Both the position numbers and the translations under genes were made by a program. From NCBI RefSeq assembly GCF_009604375.1, contig NZ_WEGH01000001.1, positions 992,001 through 1,056,000 of the forward strand: DNA of 64,000 bases, in the 5' to 3' direction. The DNA is from Actinomadura macrotermitis (lineage in GTDB: Bacteria > Actinomycetota > Actinomycetes > Streptosporangiales > Streptosporangiaceae). Shown piece by piece: positions 40,341-48,403 of this stretch. Every line of letters starts with the position of its first letter. Within the stretch, counting starts at the first letter, position 1. The notes beneath the pieces are model-generated. The model worked only from the letters and a program-made list of their open reading frames with translations. It was not told where the DNA came from and searched no databases.

Positions 40341-41722
40341 GGCGGCCGCCGCCCGGTCCAGCCCTCGGCCTTCTCCAGCTGCGCGGCCAGCGAGATCAGC
40401 GTGGCCTCGTCGGAGTCGTGGCCGAGCAGCTGGGCGCCGATCGGCAGGCCCGACTCGCTGAACCCGGCGGGCACGTTGACGCCGGGCCAGCCGAGGACGT
40501 TCCACGTCCACGCGTAGGGGCAGGCGGCGGCGGAGCCGGACTGGGTCCTCTGGTAGCCGGCGCCGTCGAACGCGCCCACCTTCAGCGGGAGCCGCGCGGT
40601 CGTCGGCGTCAGCACCACGTCGGCGACCTGGAAGATCCGGCCGACCCGGTGCCGCAGGTAGGGGTCCATCCGCCGGGCGAGCGGCAGCAGGCGCCTGCCG
40701 ACGGTCCGCCCGATCTTCGCCTCGACCGCGGTCCGCGCCTCGGGCCGCGGGTTCGGCATCGCGTCCAGCCGCTCGGCCGCGCCCGCCGTGCCGCGCGGGA
40801 CGAGCCCGAGACCGACCAGGCCGTAGTCGGGGTCGGCGGGGAAGACCTTGTGGCCGAGGCTCGTCAGCCGCCGCGCCAGCCGCTCCACCGCGCGCCGGAT
40901 CTCGGGGTCGAGCCTCCCGCTCACCCCGAACGCGGTCTTGTAGGAGACCGCGACGCGCAGCCGGCCGGGCTCGGTGCGGGCGGCCTCCACGAACGGCGTG
41001 GCGGGCGGGTCCAGCTGGTAGGCGTCCTCGGGATGGCTACCGCTCAGCACGTCCAGCAGAAGCGCGGCGTCCTCGACGCTGCGCGCGAGCGGCCCCCACA
41101 CCGTGATCCCGTGGAACGGGTCGGTGATCGGGTAGCCGGAGACGCGGCCGCGCTGCGGCTTGATGCCGACCAGGCCCGTCCAGGCGGCGGGGATGCGGAT
41201 GGAGCCCGCGCCGTCCGAGCCGACGGCCGCCGCGACCATCCCGGCGGCGACCGCCGCCGCCGACCCGCCGCTCGACCCGCCCGGGGTGTGGTCGGGGTTC
41301 CACGGGTTGCGCGCGATCCCGAACCCGGGCGACTCGCTGAACGGCCAGAGCCCCACCTCGCACGTGGTGGTCTTGCCCACGATCACCGCGCCCGCCGCCC
41401 GCAGCCGGCGCACCTGCTCGGCGTCGGCGGCCGCGGGCTCGTGGTCGCCCGGCACCGCGAACGGGGTGGTCTCGCCGGCGATGTCGGTGTCGTCCTTGAT
41501 GGCCACCGGGACGCCGAGCAGCGGCAGCCGCTCGCCCGCCGCCAGCCGCCGGTCGGCCTCCTGCGCCTCGGCGCGCGCGGCGTCGGCGCGCACCACGCGG
41601 AACGCGCCGAGCGACTCCCGCTCGGCGATGCGGGCCAGCGACCGCTCCACCAGCTCCTTCGACGTGAGCTCGCCCGCGGCCAGCGCGCGCGCCTGCTCCA
41701 CCAAGCCCAGTTCGTCCACCAT
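40334..41722 (-). CDS. Amidase-signature family enzyme
   Basis: This 462-aa serine amidase has the triad Lys-cisSer-Ser: K76 (VAIKDDTD), cis-Ser in TPGGSSGGSAAA (S150/S151) and nucleophile S174 in GSDGAGSIRIPAA. It hydrolyses carboxamides; related proteins act on fatty amides, nicotinamide-like compounds or 6-aminohexanoate dimers. No GatB or GatC gene is adjacent, so it is not GatA. It is divergent from a TetR regulator, with a perfect palindrome between them, so the amidase is the probable target of that repressor. Confidence 0.87.
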   Translation of the reverse strand: MVDELGLVEQARALAAGELTSKELVERSLARIAERESLGAFRVVRADAARAEAQEADRRLAAGERLPLLGVPVAIKDDTDIAGETTPFAVPGDHEPAAADAEQVRRLRAAGAVIVGKTTTCEVGLWPFSESPGFGIARNPWNPDHTPGGSSGGSAAAVAAGMVAAAVGSDGAGSIRIPAAWTGLVGIKPQRGRVSGYPITDPFHGITVWGPLARSVEDAALLLDVLSGSHPEDAYQLDPPATPFVEAARTEPGRLRVAVSYKTAFGVSGRLDPEIRRAVERLARRLTSLGHKVFPADPDYGLVGLGLVPRGTAGAAERLDAMPNPRPEARTAVEAKIGRTVGRRLLPLARRMDPYLRHRVGRIFQVADVVLTPTTARLPLKVGAFDGAGYQRTQSGSAAACPYAWTWNVLGWPGVNVPAGFSESGLPIGAQLLGHDSDEATLISLAAQLEKAEGWTGRRPPQ

Positions 41723-41737
41723 GCCCGCCTCATCCCG

Positions 41738-41761
41738 TATCGTTCGTTCGAACGAACGATA
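41738..41761. promoter_or_regulatory. Perfect 24-bp palindrome, TetR operator
   Basis: The region is fully self-complementary over 24 bp. It is built from CGTTCGTT repeats meeting their complements at a central TTCGAA (41747-41752). It lies 15 bp upstream of the amidase start and 34 bp upstream of the TetR start. The inverted CGTTCG/CGAACG repeats are typical of TetR operators. Confidence 0.75.
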
Positions 41762-41795
41762 ACCACTCGGCGTGATCTAGGGAAGACTGCCCTTC

Positions 41796-42356
41796 GTGAC
41801 ACCCCGCGACCGCATCCTGCAGGCCGCCCTGCGCCTGATCGGCGAGCAGGGGCTCGGCGCCGTGACCAACCGCGCGGTGGCCCGGGCCGCCGGCGTCTCG
41901 CTCGGCTCGCTGACCTACCACTTCCCGAGCCAGACCGACCTGCTGCGCGAGGCGCTGCAGACCTTCGTCGACGCCGAGATCGACCGGATCACCGCCCGCG
42001 TCGCCCGGCTGGCCGAGGCCGGCATCGACCCGGCGCAGGCCGCCGACGAGGTCGAGAAGGCCATCGTCGAGTTCGCCTACGGCCCCGAGCAGATCGCCAA
42101 CCTGGAACTGCACCTGCACGCCGCCCGCGACCCGGGCGTCCGCGACGCCTCGGTCCGCTCGGTCGCCGCCTACGACCGCCTCGCCACCTCCATCCTCACC
42201 GCCATGGAGATCCCCGACCCCGAGCGGCACGCCCCGGCCGTCGTCGCGATGCTCTACGGCCTGGCCGTGCGGCGCCTGGCCACCGGTGACACCTCCGCCA
42301 CCGGCACCGCCGACGCCTTCCGCCTCCTCCTGCACGGCGCCGTCGAGCGCCCCTGA
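41796..42356 (+). CDS. TetR-family repressor of the amidase gene
   Basis: This 186-aa TetR regulator has the HTH AVTNRAVARAAGVSLGSLTYHFPSQ at about residues 22-46 (Leu-Thr-Tyr-His-Phe recognition helix end), followed by an all-helical ligand domain. Start is GTG 41796. It is divergent from the amidase gene across the 24-bp palindrome, a standard self-regulating local repressor arrangement. The inducer is probably the amide substrate or its product (inference). Confidence 0.85.
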   Translation: MTPRDRILQAALRLIGEQGLGAVTNRAVARAAGVSLGSLTYHFPSQTDLLREALQTFVDAEIDRITARVARLAEAGIDPAQAADEVEKAIVEFAYGPEQIANLELHLHAARDPGVRDASVRSVAAYDRLATSILTAMEIPDPERHAPAVVAMLYGLAVRRLATGDTSATGTADAFRLLLHGAVERP

Positions 42357-42363
42357 CGCGAAA

Positions 42364-42422
42364 CGACGACCGGCCCGCACGGCTCCAGAGCGGGGTTGCG
42401 GAGCCGTACGGGCCGGTCGTCG
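42364..42422 (+). terminator. Long hairpin terminator after TetR gene
   Basis: A 23-bp stem with a single mismatch (42364-42386 and 42400-42422) has a 13-nt loop, 8 nt after the TetR stop. No T-run follows. Length and perfection are exceptional. Confidence 0.8.
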
Positions 42423-42674
42423 GTCTCATGGGAACCTCATCGACCTTCGCTCAACTCTCCAGCCGGTTACCTCCGCCGTCGTGTCCAAGTGCTGACACCG
42501 AAAACGTTAGGGCCGCCCCGCCCTGCCGGGAATCCCTTTAACCCTCGCTTATGGAACGGCTGAGGAAGAGTTATTCCTTCCCCGCTCCACCTGTGGTGAC
42601 GCGGGAGGCCCCGACCCCAGGCCGGGCGCGCCTCCAACGGGATGCCCGGTCGAAAACAAAATAGGCAACGAAAA

Positions 42675-42701
42675 GGAGGCCGCCGATCCTTGGCGGCCTC
42701 C
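42675..42701. terminator. Intrinsic terminator, bidirectional
   Basis: A 10-bp perfect stem GGAGGCCGCC/GGCGGCCTCC has a 7-nt loop. TCGTTTTC follows on the plus strand, and TTTTCGTTG on the minus strand. It probably ends the SH3-domain gene. Confidence 0.8.
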
Positions 42702-42740
42702 TCGTTTTCATCCTGCCCTTGATTCAGCGGGCCGGGCGTG

Positions 42741-43103
42741 TCAGAAACGCACCAGGCGCGACTGGTGGACGAACTTGTAGCGGAGCCGGTGCCGCACCTT
42801 GCCGAACAACTGGTTCCAGCCGTGGCTCCCGTGGCACCTGGCGTACACGACCTTGCCGCGATGCAGATGGCCGACGACCCGCCCGCCGGGCCAGCGGTAG
42901 ACCCGGGCGCCGTGGCGGCCCCGCACCTTGTAGCGGCAGATCCGGCCGGCCTCGGTCGCACCGGCCGCGGCGGTCGTCGTGGCCGCGGAGGCCGTGGCGG
43001 TCCGGGCGGCGGACGCCTCGGCCGGGCCGCCCAGCAGGGCGAAGCCGCTCACGGCCAGCCCCGAGACGGAAAGGGCGACCCCGGTGCGAACACTCGTACG
43101 CAT
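42741..43103 (-). CDS. Secreted SH3-like domain protein
   Basis: This 120-aa exported protein has a signal peptide at residues 1 to about 28 (MRTSVRTGVALSVSGLAVSG, ending near AEASA) and an Ala/Thr-rich linker. A basic bacterial-SH3-like domain follows (about 50-120, with HGARVYRWPGGRVVGHLHRG, VVYARCH and GWNQLFGKV). Two Cys may form a disulfide. Such proteins often bind cell-wall peptidoglycan. ATG 43103 follows GAAGGAG. A long, relatively A+T-rich leader (to about 43335) precedes it, where a TATATG -10-like box is found. A terminator follows. Confidence 0.75.
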   Translation of the reverse strand: MRTSVRTGVALSVSGLAVSGFALLGGPAEASAARTATASAATTTAAAGATEAGRICRYKVRGRHGARVYRWPGGRVVGHLHRGKVVYARCHGSHGWNQLFGKVRHRLRYKFVHQSRLVRF

Positions 43104-43419
43104 GCTTTCTCCTTCAAAAGACCGCGCAATGCTCTGCGCAACGCCGGGAGATCTTCTACGACTCCCGCTTTTCCGAATTTCCCAGCGCCTCGGCAGTAAA
43201 TTCCCCCCGAACGGCAAATGGGGCGTAGATCCTTACGCTTCGGTGATCGACGGGGAAAGGTTTCTGCGGCCGGCCGAAGAGGGGACAAGGGAGGGCTCTT
43301 CCGTGCCGGCATCGTCGCATGCCCTGTTTGTGTGCATATAGGAGGGTTTGTGCGACCCTGGAGGGAGGCGATGCGGACGACGACGGTGCCGGCACCACCG
43401 CCGCACCGGAGGAGGCGAC
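43104..43419. other. Long leader region upstream of SH3-protein and cupin genes
   Basis: This 316-bp divergent region is lower in G+C than its surroundings. A short A+T element near 43335 (GCATATAGG) could serve as -10 box in either direction, leaving about 230 nt of untranslated leader on the SH3 gene. A small hairpin (CGGGAG/CTCCCG, about 43144-43166) lies close to that gene. Cell-wall gene leaders in actinobacteria often hold c-di-AMP (ydaO) riboswitches, but I do not recognise the conserved core. Confidence 0.35.
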
Positions 43420-43938
43420 ATGGCGCTGACCATCCCGCCCCCGCTGACGGTCATACCGCCGGGCGAGGGGCGCACGGGCGATCTCGGCTCGATCGGCGTG
43501 GAGTTCAAGCTGTGGGGGCACGACACCGGCGGCGCGGTGGCCGTGGTCGAGCACCCGTTCCCGGTCGGGGCGCTGGTGCCGCCGCACCTGCACACCCGCG
43601 AGGACGAGTACTCCGTCGTCACCGAGGGGGAGATCGGCTTCCGCTCCGGCGACCGGGAGGTCGTCCTCGGCGCCGGCGGGTACATCACCAAGCCGCGCGG
43701 CGAGCTGCACACCATGTGGAACGCCGGCGACCGGCCGGCCCGGATGATCGAGATCATCAGCCCGGCCGGCTTCGAGGAGTTCTTCCGCGAGGTGGCCGAC
43801 CTGCTGGCCGCCGGGGAGCCGCCCCCGCCGGAGGTGCTGCCCGCCCTCGCCGAGCGTTACGGGCTCCGGCTCGGCCGGCCGGACTGGCTGCCCGGCCTCA
43901 TCGAGCGGTACGGGCTGACGCCGCCCCCGGGGAGCTGA
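43420..43938 (+). CDS. Cupin-domain protein
   Basis: This 172-aa single cupin barrel has motif 1 PPHLHTREDEYSVVTEGEIGF (in part HLHTREDEYSVV, with two His and one Glu as metal ligands) and motif 2 GGYITKPRGELHTMWN. Such proteins bind a metal and may act as isomerases, dioxygenases or binding proteins. The C-terminal helix (RYGLRLGRPDWLPGLIERYG) is similar to that of quercetin-dioxygenase-like cupins of actinobacteria. ATG 43420 has a GGAGGAGG ribosome-binding site. It is followed 23 nt later by the SUMF1-like gene. Confidence 0.82.
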   Translation: MALTIPPPLTVIPPGEGRTGDLGSIGVEFKLWGHDTGGAVAVVEHPFPVGALVPPHLHTREDEYSVVTEGEIGFRSGDREVVLGAGGYITKPRGELHTMWNAGDRPARMIEIISPAGFEEFFREVADLLAAGEPPPPEVLPALAERYGLRLGRPDWLPGLIERYGLTPPPGS

Positions 43939-43961
43939 CGGGCCCTTATGATCATGCTGCG

Positions 43962-44630
43962 ATGAGCCTGGAGCTGACCGAGATCCCTGCGGGGAAAATT
44001 GTCCTGCGTGGCGAGACCGTCCGGGTCGACGCCTTTCTGCTGGCGCCGCATCCGGTGACCCGCGAGTTGTACGAGGCCGTCGCGGGCGAGGCGCCCGGCG
44101 CACCGGCCGGGCCGCGGACGCCGGTGACCGACGTCTCCTGGAAGGACGCCGTCCGGTTCTGCAACCTGCTCTCGCAGGCGGCGGGGCTCACCCCCTGTTA
44201 CACGTTGGGCGACGATCCCGACGCACTGGATGTGGCCTGCGATGGGGATGCCGACGGCTACCGGCTGCCGACCGAGGCCGAGTGGGAGCACGCCTGCCGG
44301 GCCGGGGACGACGGCGTCCGCTACGGGGAGCTCGCCGAGATCGCCTGGTACCGCGGGAACTCCGGCGGCGCGGTGCAGCCCGTCGCGACCCGGGAGCCGA
44401 ACGCGTGGGGCCTCCACGACATGATCGGCAACGTGTGGGAGTGGTGCTGGGACCTGTACGACCCCCGCGTCTACGGCCCCTACCGGGTGTTCCGGGGCGG
44501 CGGCGCGCACGACCGCTCCTGGGGGTGCCAGGCGTCGGCCCGCCGCAAGAGCCACCCGGCCTTCCACATCGACGACCTCGGCTTCCGGCCGGCCCGCGGG
44601 GTTTCACCCCCGCCCGGGAATGGGATGTGA
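43962..44630 (+). CDS. SUMF1/FGE-fold protein, probably not a formylglycine generator
   Basis: This 222-aa C-type-lectin-like SUMF1-domain protein has PVTDVSWKDAVRFCNLLSQAAGLTPCYT (in part), YRLPTEAEWEHACRAG, NAWGLHDMIGNVWEWCWDLYD and VFRGGGAHDRSWGCQ. Formylglycine-generating enzymes need two Cys near the C-terminus after RGGS. Here only one Cys is present (SWGCQAS), so sulfatase activation is unlikely and no sulfatase gene is nearby. It may be an ergothioneine-type or effector-domain relative. It lies between a cupin and an aldo/keto reductase gene, possibly in one operon. Confidence 0.8.
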   Translation: MSLELTEIPAGKIVLRGETVRVDAFLLAPHPVTRELYEAVAGEAPGAPAGPRTPVTDVSWKDAVRFCNLLSQAAGLTPCYTLGDDPDALDVACDGDADGYRLPTEAEWEHACRAGDDGVRYGELAEIAWYRGNSGGAVQPVATREPNAWGLHDMIGNVWEWCWDLYDPRVYGPYRVFRGGGAHDRSWGCQASARRKSHPAFHIDDLGFRPARGVSPPPGNGM

Positions 44631-44660
44631 TCGGCTAGGACATCACGGAAGGCGGTCGGC

Positions 44661-45596
44661 TTGTCGGTCAGGTTGCTGTACGGATGCATGGGCCTCGGCG
44701 GGACCTGGGACACCGAGCCCTACGGGGCGGCCGACGTCGCGCGGGCCGAGGCGGCGGTCGAGGCGGCGCTGGACAGCGGGATCACCGTGTTCGACCACGC
44801 CGACATCTACCGGCACGGCAAGGCCGAGGCCGTCTTCGGCGAGGTCCTGTCCCGGGCGCGGGGGCTGCGCGAGCGCATCGTGCTGCAGACCAAGTGCGGC
44901 ATCCGCCTGGCCGACGGCGACCGTCCCGGCACCTACGACCTGCGGGGCGCGAGCATCCTGCGCCGTGTCCAGGAGAGCCTGGACCGGCTCGGCACCGACG
45001 TGATCGACGTGCTGCTGCTGCACCGGCCCGACCCGCTCGCCGACCCCGAGGACATCGCCGGGGCCCTCACCTCGCTGTACCGGCAGGGCCTGGTGCGGCG
45101 GTTCGGCGTCTCGAACATGAGCGCCGAGCAGATCGCGCACCTGCAGGAGCGGCTGTCCCTCCCGCTCACGGTCGACCAGCTGGAGATGAGCCTGCACCGG
45201 CGGGGCTGGGTCGAGGCCGGCGTCCTGGTGAACACCCCCGAGGCGGCGGCGACCGGCTTCCCGCTCGGGACGGTCGAGTACTGCCAGGCCAACGGGATCA
45301 CCCTGCAGGCCTGGGGCGCGCTGGCCCAGGGCCGGTTCACCGGCCGCCAGGAGACCCAGGCCGAGCACGCCACCGCCCGGCTCGTCGCGGCCCTGGCCGC
45401 GCAGAAGGACACCACGCCCGAGACGATCGTGCTGTGGTGGCTGCAGCGCCACCCGGCCCGGATCGCCCCCATCGTCGGCAGCACCCGCCCCGAGCTCATC
45501 CGCGCCTGCCGCGACGCCGTCCGCCGCGAGCCCGACCTGTCCCACCAGGAGTGGTACGACCTGTGGATCACCGCCCGCGGCGCCCCGCTCCCCTGA
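44661..45596 (+). CDS. Aldo/keto reductase
   Basis: This 311-aa TIM-barrel NADPH-dependent reductase has tetrad residues Asp and Tyr in FDHADIYRHGKAE, Lys in LQTKCGIR and His in LLLHRPDPL, with PIVGSTRPELIRA binding the cofactor. It resembles YdhF-type oxidoreductases. Start is TTG 44661 with GGAAGG 8 nt upstream; there is no ATG or GTG between the previous stop and this codon. It lies 30 nt after the SUMF1-like gene and 8 nt before the SMI1-like gene. Confidence 0.85.
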   Translation: MSVRLLYGCMGLGGTWDTEPYGAADVARAEAAVEAALDSGITVFDHADIYRHGKAEAVFGEVLSRARGLRERIVLQTKCGIRLADGDRPGTYDLRGASILRRVQESLDRLGTDVIDVLLLHRPDPLADPEDIAGALTSLYRQGLVRRFGVSNMSAEQIAHLQERLSLPLTVDQLEMSLHRRGWVEAGVLVNTPEAAATGFPLGTVEYCQANGITLQAWGALAQGRFTGRQETQAEHATARLVAALAAQKDTTPETIVLWWLQRHPARIAPIVGSTRPELIRACRDAVRREPDLSHQEWYDLWITARGAPLP

Positions 45597-45604
45597 GGCC
45601 TCTC

Positions 45605-46246
45605 ATGAACCGGATCCAGGACGACTGGGCGCGCGTCGCCGCGTGGCTGAGCAGCAACGCTCCCCTGTCGTATGCGCGCCTTCGTCCCGGTGCCGACCCC
45701 GGCCGCATCGGTAGGTTGGAGGAGCATCTGGGAGGGCCGCTGCATCCCGATCACCGGGCGCTTCTGGAAGTCTGCGACGGCACCGTCGAGGAATGGCACG
45801 CCGAGGAATACCTGGAGGAAAACGACCCTGGGTTGATCCTGGCCGGGCTGCATCTGCTGTCGGTCGACGGCGTCCGCGCCGTCCGCGGGTCCGGCGGTCT
45901 CGGTGCGGAATGGTGGCGGGGCTGGGTGCCGGTCGCCGTCAACGACTACTCCGCCAAGCCCGAAAGCGGCCTGGCCGCCGACCCCGGCGGCATGCTCGAC
46001 GATTTCGCCCTGTACGACGGCACCGCGCCCGGTACGGTGCCGCCGCCGCAGGGCCGGACCCTGGCCGGACATATAGCCGCTCTCGCCGAAGCGCTCGAGT
46101 CCGGGACAGGGCCGCTGACCAAAGAGTGGGTCGTCCCCGGAGTGGCGATGGACCGGCTGATGTGGGGGCACCCCGCTATGGACACGATCCAGGTCACCGG
46201 CGAGGAAGGCCCCAGGACGGTGCCGTGGCGGCCGGTGCGGCGGTGA
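45605..46246 (+). CDS. SMI1/KNR4-like protein
   Basis: This 213-aa protein is of the SMI1/KNR4 (SUKH) superfamily. The N-terminal helix WARVAAWLSSNAP leads to IGRLEEHLGGPLHPDHRALLEVCDG (in part), the usual helix-strand entry. WVPVAVNDYSAKPESGLAADPGGMLDDFALYDG (in part) is the dome strand with its Asp-rich turn. Family members are often immunity proteins against toxins, but others are housekeeping; no toxin gene is visible. The C-terminal 60 residues are extra. ATG 45605 was chosen. It converges on the LuxR gene with 2 nt between stops. Confidence 0.72.
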   Translation: MNRIQDDWARVAAWLSSNAPLSYARLRPGADPGRIGRLEEHLGGPLHPDHRALLEVCDGTVEEWHAEEYLEENDPGLILAGLHLLSVDGVRAVRGSGGLGAEWWRGWVPVAVNDYSAKPESGLAADPGGMLDDFALYDGTAPGTVPPPQGRTLAGHIAALAEALESGTGPLTKEWVVPGVAMDRLMWGHPAMDTIQVTGEEGPRTVPWRPVRR

Positions 46247-46248
46247 GG

Positions 46249-48396
46249 TCAGAGGAGCAGGTCGTCGTCGGGGTCGTCCAGGAAGTCGGCCAGGCGGGTG
46301 CGGTCGTTGACGCCCAGTTTGGCGAAGATGTGCTCGATGTGCGCGTCCACCGTGCGTTTGGCTATGCCGAGCCGCATGGCGACGGCGCGGTTGGTGAGGC
46401 CGCTCGCGACGAGGCGGGCGACCTCCTGTTCGCGGCGGGTGAGGGTCTCGGGGTGGGCGGTGCGGTCGCCGCAGATGTCGCCGAGGGTGACGGCGGCGGC
46501 CGCTGCGGCCTCCCGGGCGAATTCCGTTTCGCCGAGGGCGGCGCGGGCCGCTTCGAGGGCCGGGCCGCGTAGATCGAGGCCGCAGGGGTCGCCGAGGTCG
46601 CGCCACAGCGGTTCGGTGACGGTCAGCAGCCGCACCGCGTCCGCCGGTTCGCCGAGGGCGAGGGCGCACGCGGCGAGCAGGTCGGCGCTCAACACGATGC
46701 CGAGCCGGTCGCCGAGGCGGCGCTTGGCGGCCAGGCACGCGCGGGCGTCCTCGGCCGCGCCGTCGGCGTCGCCCCAGGTGTAGCGGGCGAAGCCGCGCAT
46801 CCAGACCGCGTACGACCCCAGCCACTCGTCGCCGTGTTCGGCGCACAGCCGGCGGCACTCCTCGGCGTGCTCGTAACCGGTGTCGGGGTCGCCGGTGAGG
46901 GTCCGGGCCGCCGACAGCTGGAGGAGGCAGAGCAGGCCGAGGGCCTCGTCCTGGCCCTGGTGCAGTTTGACGGCCTTCTCAAGGTGCGGGAGCGCGCCGG
47001 CCGGGTCGTCGGTGAAGAAGCGGATCTGCCCGGCGGCTTGATGGGCGTGGGCCAGGACGACGTCGTCCGGCAGGCGTTCGGCCATTTCCCACAGCTCTGT
47101 CTCCTGCGCGCGCGCTATGGCCGGCTCATTCTGTAGCAGCGCCAGTAGGCAGCGGGTGCCTAGCGCGCGCGCTCGTGCCAGTGACGGTTCGCCGCCCGGC
47201 GGCAGTACGCGGTTCAGCCAGTGCAGGCCCTCGCGCAGCAGTCCCTGCGATGTCCAGTGCATCCACAGTGAGGCGGCCATGTCGAGCGCGGTGTCCGGGT
47301 CGGTGTCCACGGCGTACTCCAGTGCGGCGCGCAGGTCGTCGTGCGCGTCCACCAGGCCGGTGGCCAGGCCGCGGAACCAGGCCAGGTGGCGTGGCCGCAG
47401 GTCCTCGGTGAGCAGTTCGGCGCCGTAGTCGCGCAGGGTGCCCAGCATCCGGTAGCGGACGCCGCCCTCCCCCTGCTCGGCCAGCACGACGGACTTGTCG
47501 ACCAGGCGGGCGAGGGTGTCGAACACCTCCAGGCCCTCCCCGCACACCGCCTCGGCGGCGGCGAGGTCGAACGATCCGGCGAACACCGACAGCCGCGCCC
47601 ACAGCAGCCGCTCGTCCGGCCCGCACAGGCGGTGGCTCCACGCGACGGCCGCCCGCATCGTCTCGTGCCGGCCGCCCCGGTCGCGCGGCAGGCCGAGCAG
47701 CGCGAACCGGTCGTCCAGGCCCGCCAGGAGGTTCTCCAGCGACATCGTGCGCAGCCGCACCGCGGCCAGCTCGATCGCCAGCGGGACGCCGTCCAGCCGC
47801 CGCACCAGGCGGGCGGCGAGGCGGCGCCCGGCGTCGTCCATGGCGAAGCCGGGCCGGGCGGCGGCGGCACGGTCGGCGAACAGCGCCAGCGCGTCGGGCC
47901 CGGCCTCCGATCCGGACACCGGCAGCGGGCCGACCGGCAGGACGTGCTCGCCGGGCATGTTCAGCGGCTCGCGGCTGGTGACGACCACGCGCAGCGCGGG
48001 CGCGGCGCGCAGCAGCGTCCCGGTGAGCTCGGCGCACGCGTCCAGCAGGTGCTCGGCGTTGTCCAGCACCAGCAGCGGGCCGCGCGACGCCAGGTGCGCG
48101 GTGAGCGCCGCCGCGTCGCCGCCGGGCAGCCGCAGCGCGGCGGCGACGGCGTGCGGCAGCAGCGCGGGGTCGTGCAGCGCCGCCAGCTCCACCAGCCACG
48201 CCCCGTCGGGCTCGGTGAGCTCGGCGGCGAGGCGCAGCGCGAGCCGGGTCTTGCCGACGCCGCCCGGCCCGGTCAGCGTGAGCAGCCGGCCGCGGCCGAG
48301 GATGCGGCGCGCCTCGGCCAGCTCGGCGCGGCGGCCGACGAACCGGCTGATCTCGGCGGGCAGGTTGCCGCGGGGGGCCGCGGGACGGGGGGTCAC
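46249..48396 (-). CDS. AfsR/LuxR-type ATPase transcriptional regulator
   Basis: This 715-aa regulator has an N-terminal NB-ARC/AAA-type ATPase (Walker A LTGPGGVGKTRLALRLA at about 40-55, Walker B LLVLDNAEHLLDAC, VTSREPL). A helical TPR-like middle and a C-terminal LuxR HTH (LTRREQEVARLVASGLTNRAVAMRL, TVDAHIEHIFAKLGV) follow. This type couples ATP and signal binding to transcription of secondary-metabolism or stress genes. GTG 48396 has no ribosome-binding site but lies 6 nt after a TATGAC -10-like box; the frame is open to 48420. It begins 7 nt after the histidine-kinase stop on the same strand. Confidence 0.8.
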   Translation of the reverse strand: MTPRPAAPRGNLPAEISRFVGRRAELAEARRILGRGRLLTLTGPGGVGKTRLALRLAAELTEPDGAWLVELAALHDPALLPHAVAAALRLPGGDAAALTAHLASRGPLLVLDNAEHLLDACAELTGTLLRAAPALRVVVTSREPLNMPGEHVLPVGPLPVSGSEAGPDALALFADRAAAARPGFAMDDAGRRLAARLVRRLDGVPLAIELAAVRLRTMSLENLLAGLDDRFALLGLPRDRGGRHETMRAAVAWSHRLCGPDERLLWARLSVFAGSFDLAAAEAVCGEGLEVFDTLARLVDKSVVLAEQGEGGVRYRMLGTLRDYGAELLTEDLRPRHLAWFRGLATGLVDAHDDLRAALEYAVDTDPDTALDMAASLWMHWTSQGLLREGLHWLNRVLPPGGEPSLARARALGTRCLLALLQNEPAIARAQETELWEMAERLPDDVVLAHAHQAAGQIRFFTDDPAGALPHLEKAVKLHQGQDEALGLLCLLQLSAARTLTGDPDTGYEHAEECRRLCAEHGDEWLGSYAVWMRGFARYTWGDADGAAEDARACLAAKRRLGDRLGIVLSADLLAACALALGEPADAVRLLTVTEPLWRDLGDPCGLDLRGPALEAARAALGETEFAREAAAAAAVTLGDICGDRTAHPETLTRREQEVARLVASGLTNRAVAMRLGIAKRTVDAHIEHIFAKLGVNDRTRLADFLDDPDDDLLL

Positions 48397-48403
48397 CCGG
48401 CAG

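Larger units (their letters stand above)
42357..42740. other. Intergenic region with two terminators
   Basis: This 384-bp gap between the convergent TetR gene and the SH3-domain gene holds two strong hairpins (listed separately). Between them is a lower-G+C stretch (about 42440-42665) in which I see no supported gene. A short imperfect repeat GGAA/TTCC near 42570 has no clear meaning. Confidence 0.5.

Noticed and set aside
40334..41722. Amidase considered as GatA of the Glu-tRNA amidotransferase.
   Set aside because: No gatB or gatC gene is adjacent and a dedicated TetR repressor is divergent, which fits a catabolic amidase.
42467..42961. Minus-strand open frame across the intergenic terminators and SH3 gene.
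   Set aside because: It runs through two strong hairpins and the opposite frame of a clear secreted protein, with skewed composition.
43104..43340. Considered as a c-di-AMP (ydaO) riboswitch in front of the SH3-domain gene.
   Set aside because: The conserved core sequences were not recognisable by eye, so it is reported only as an unexplained leader.
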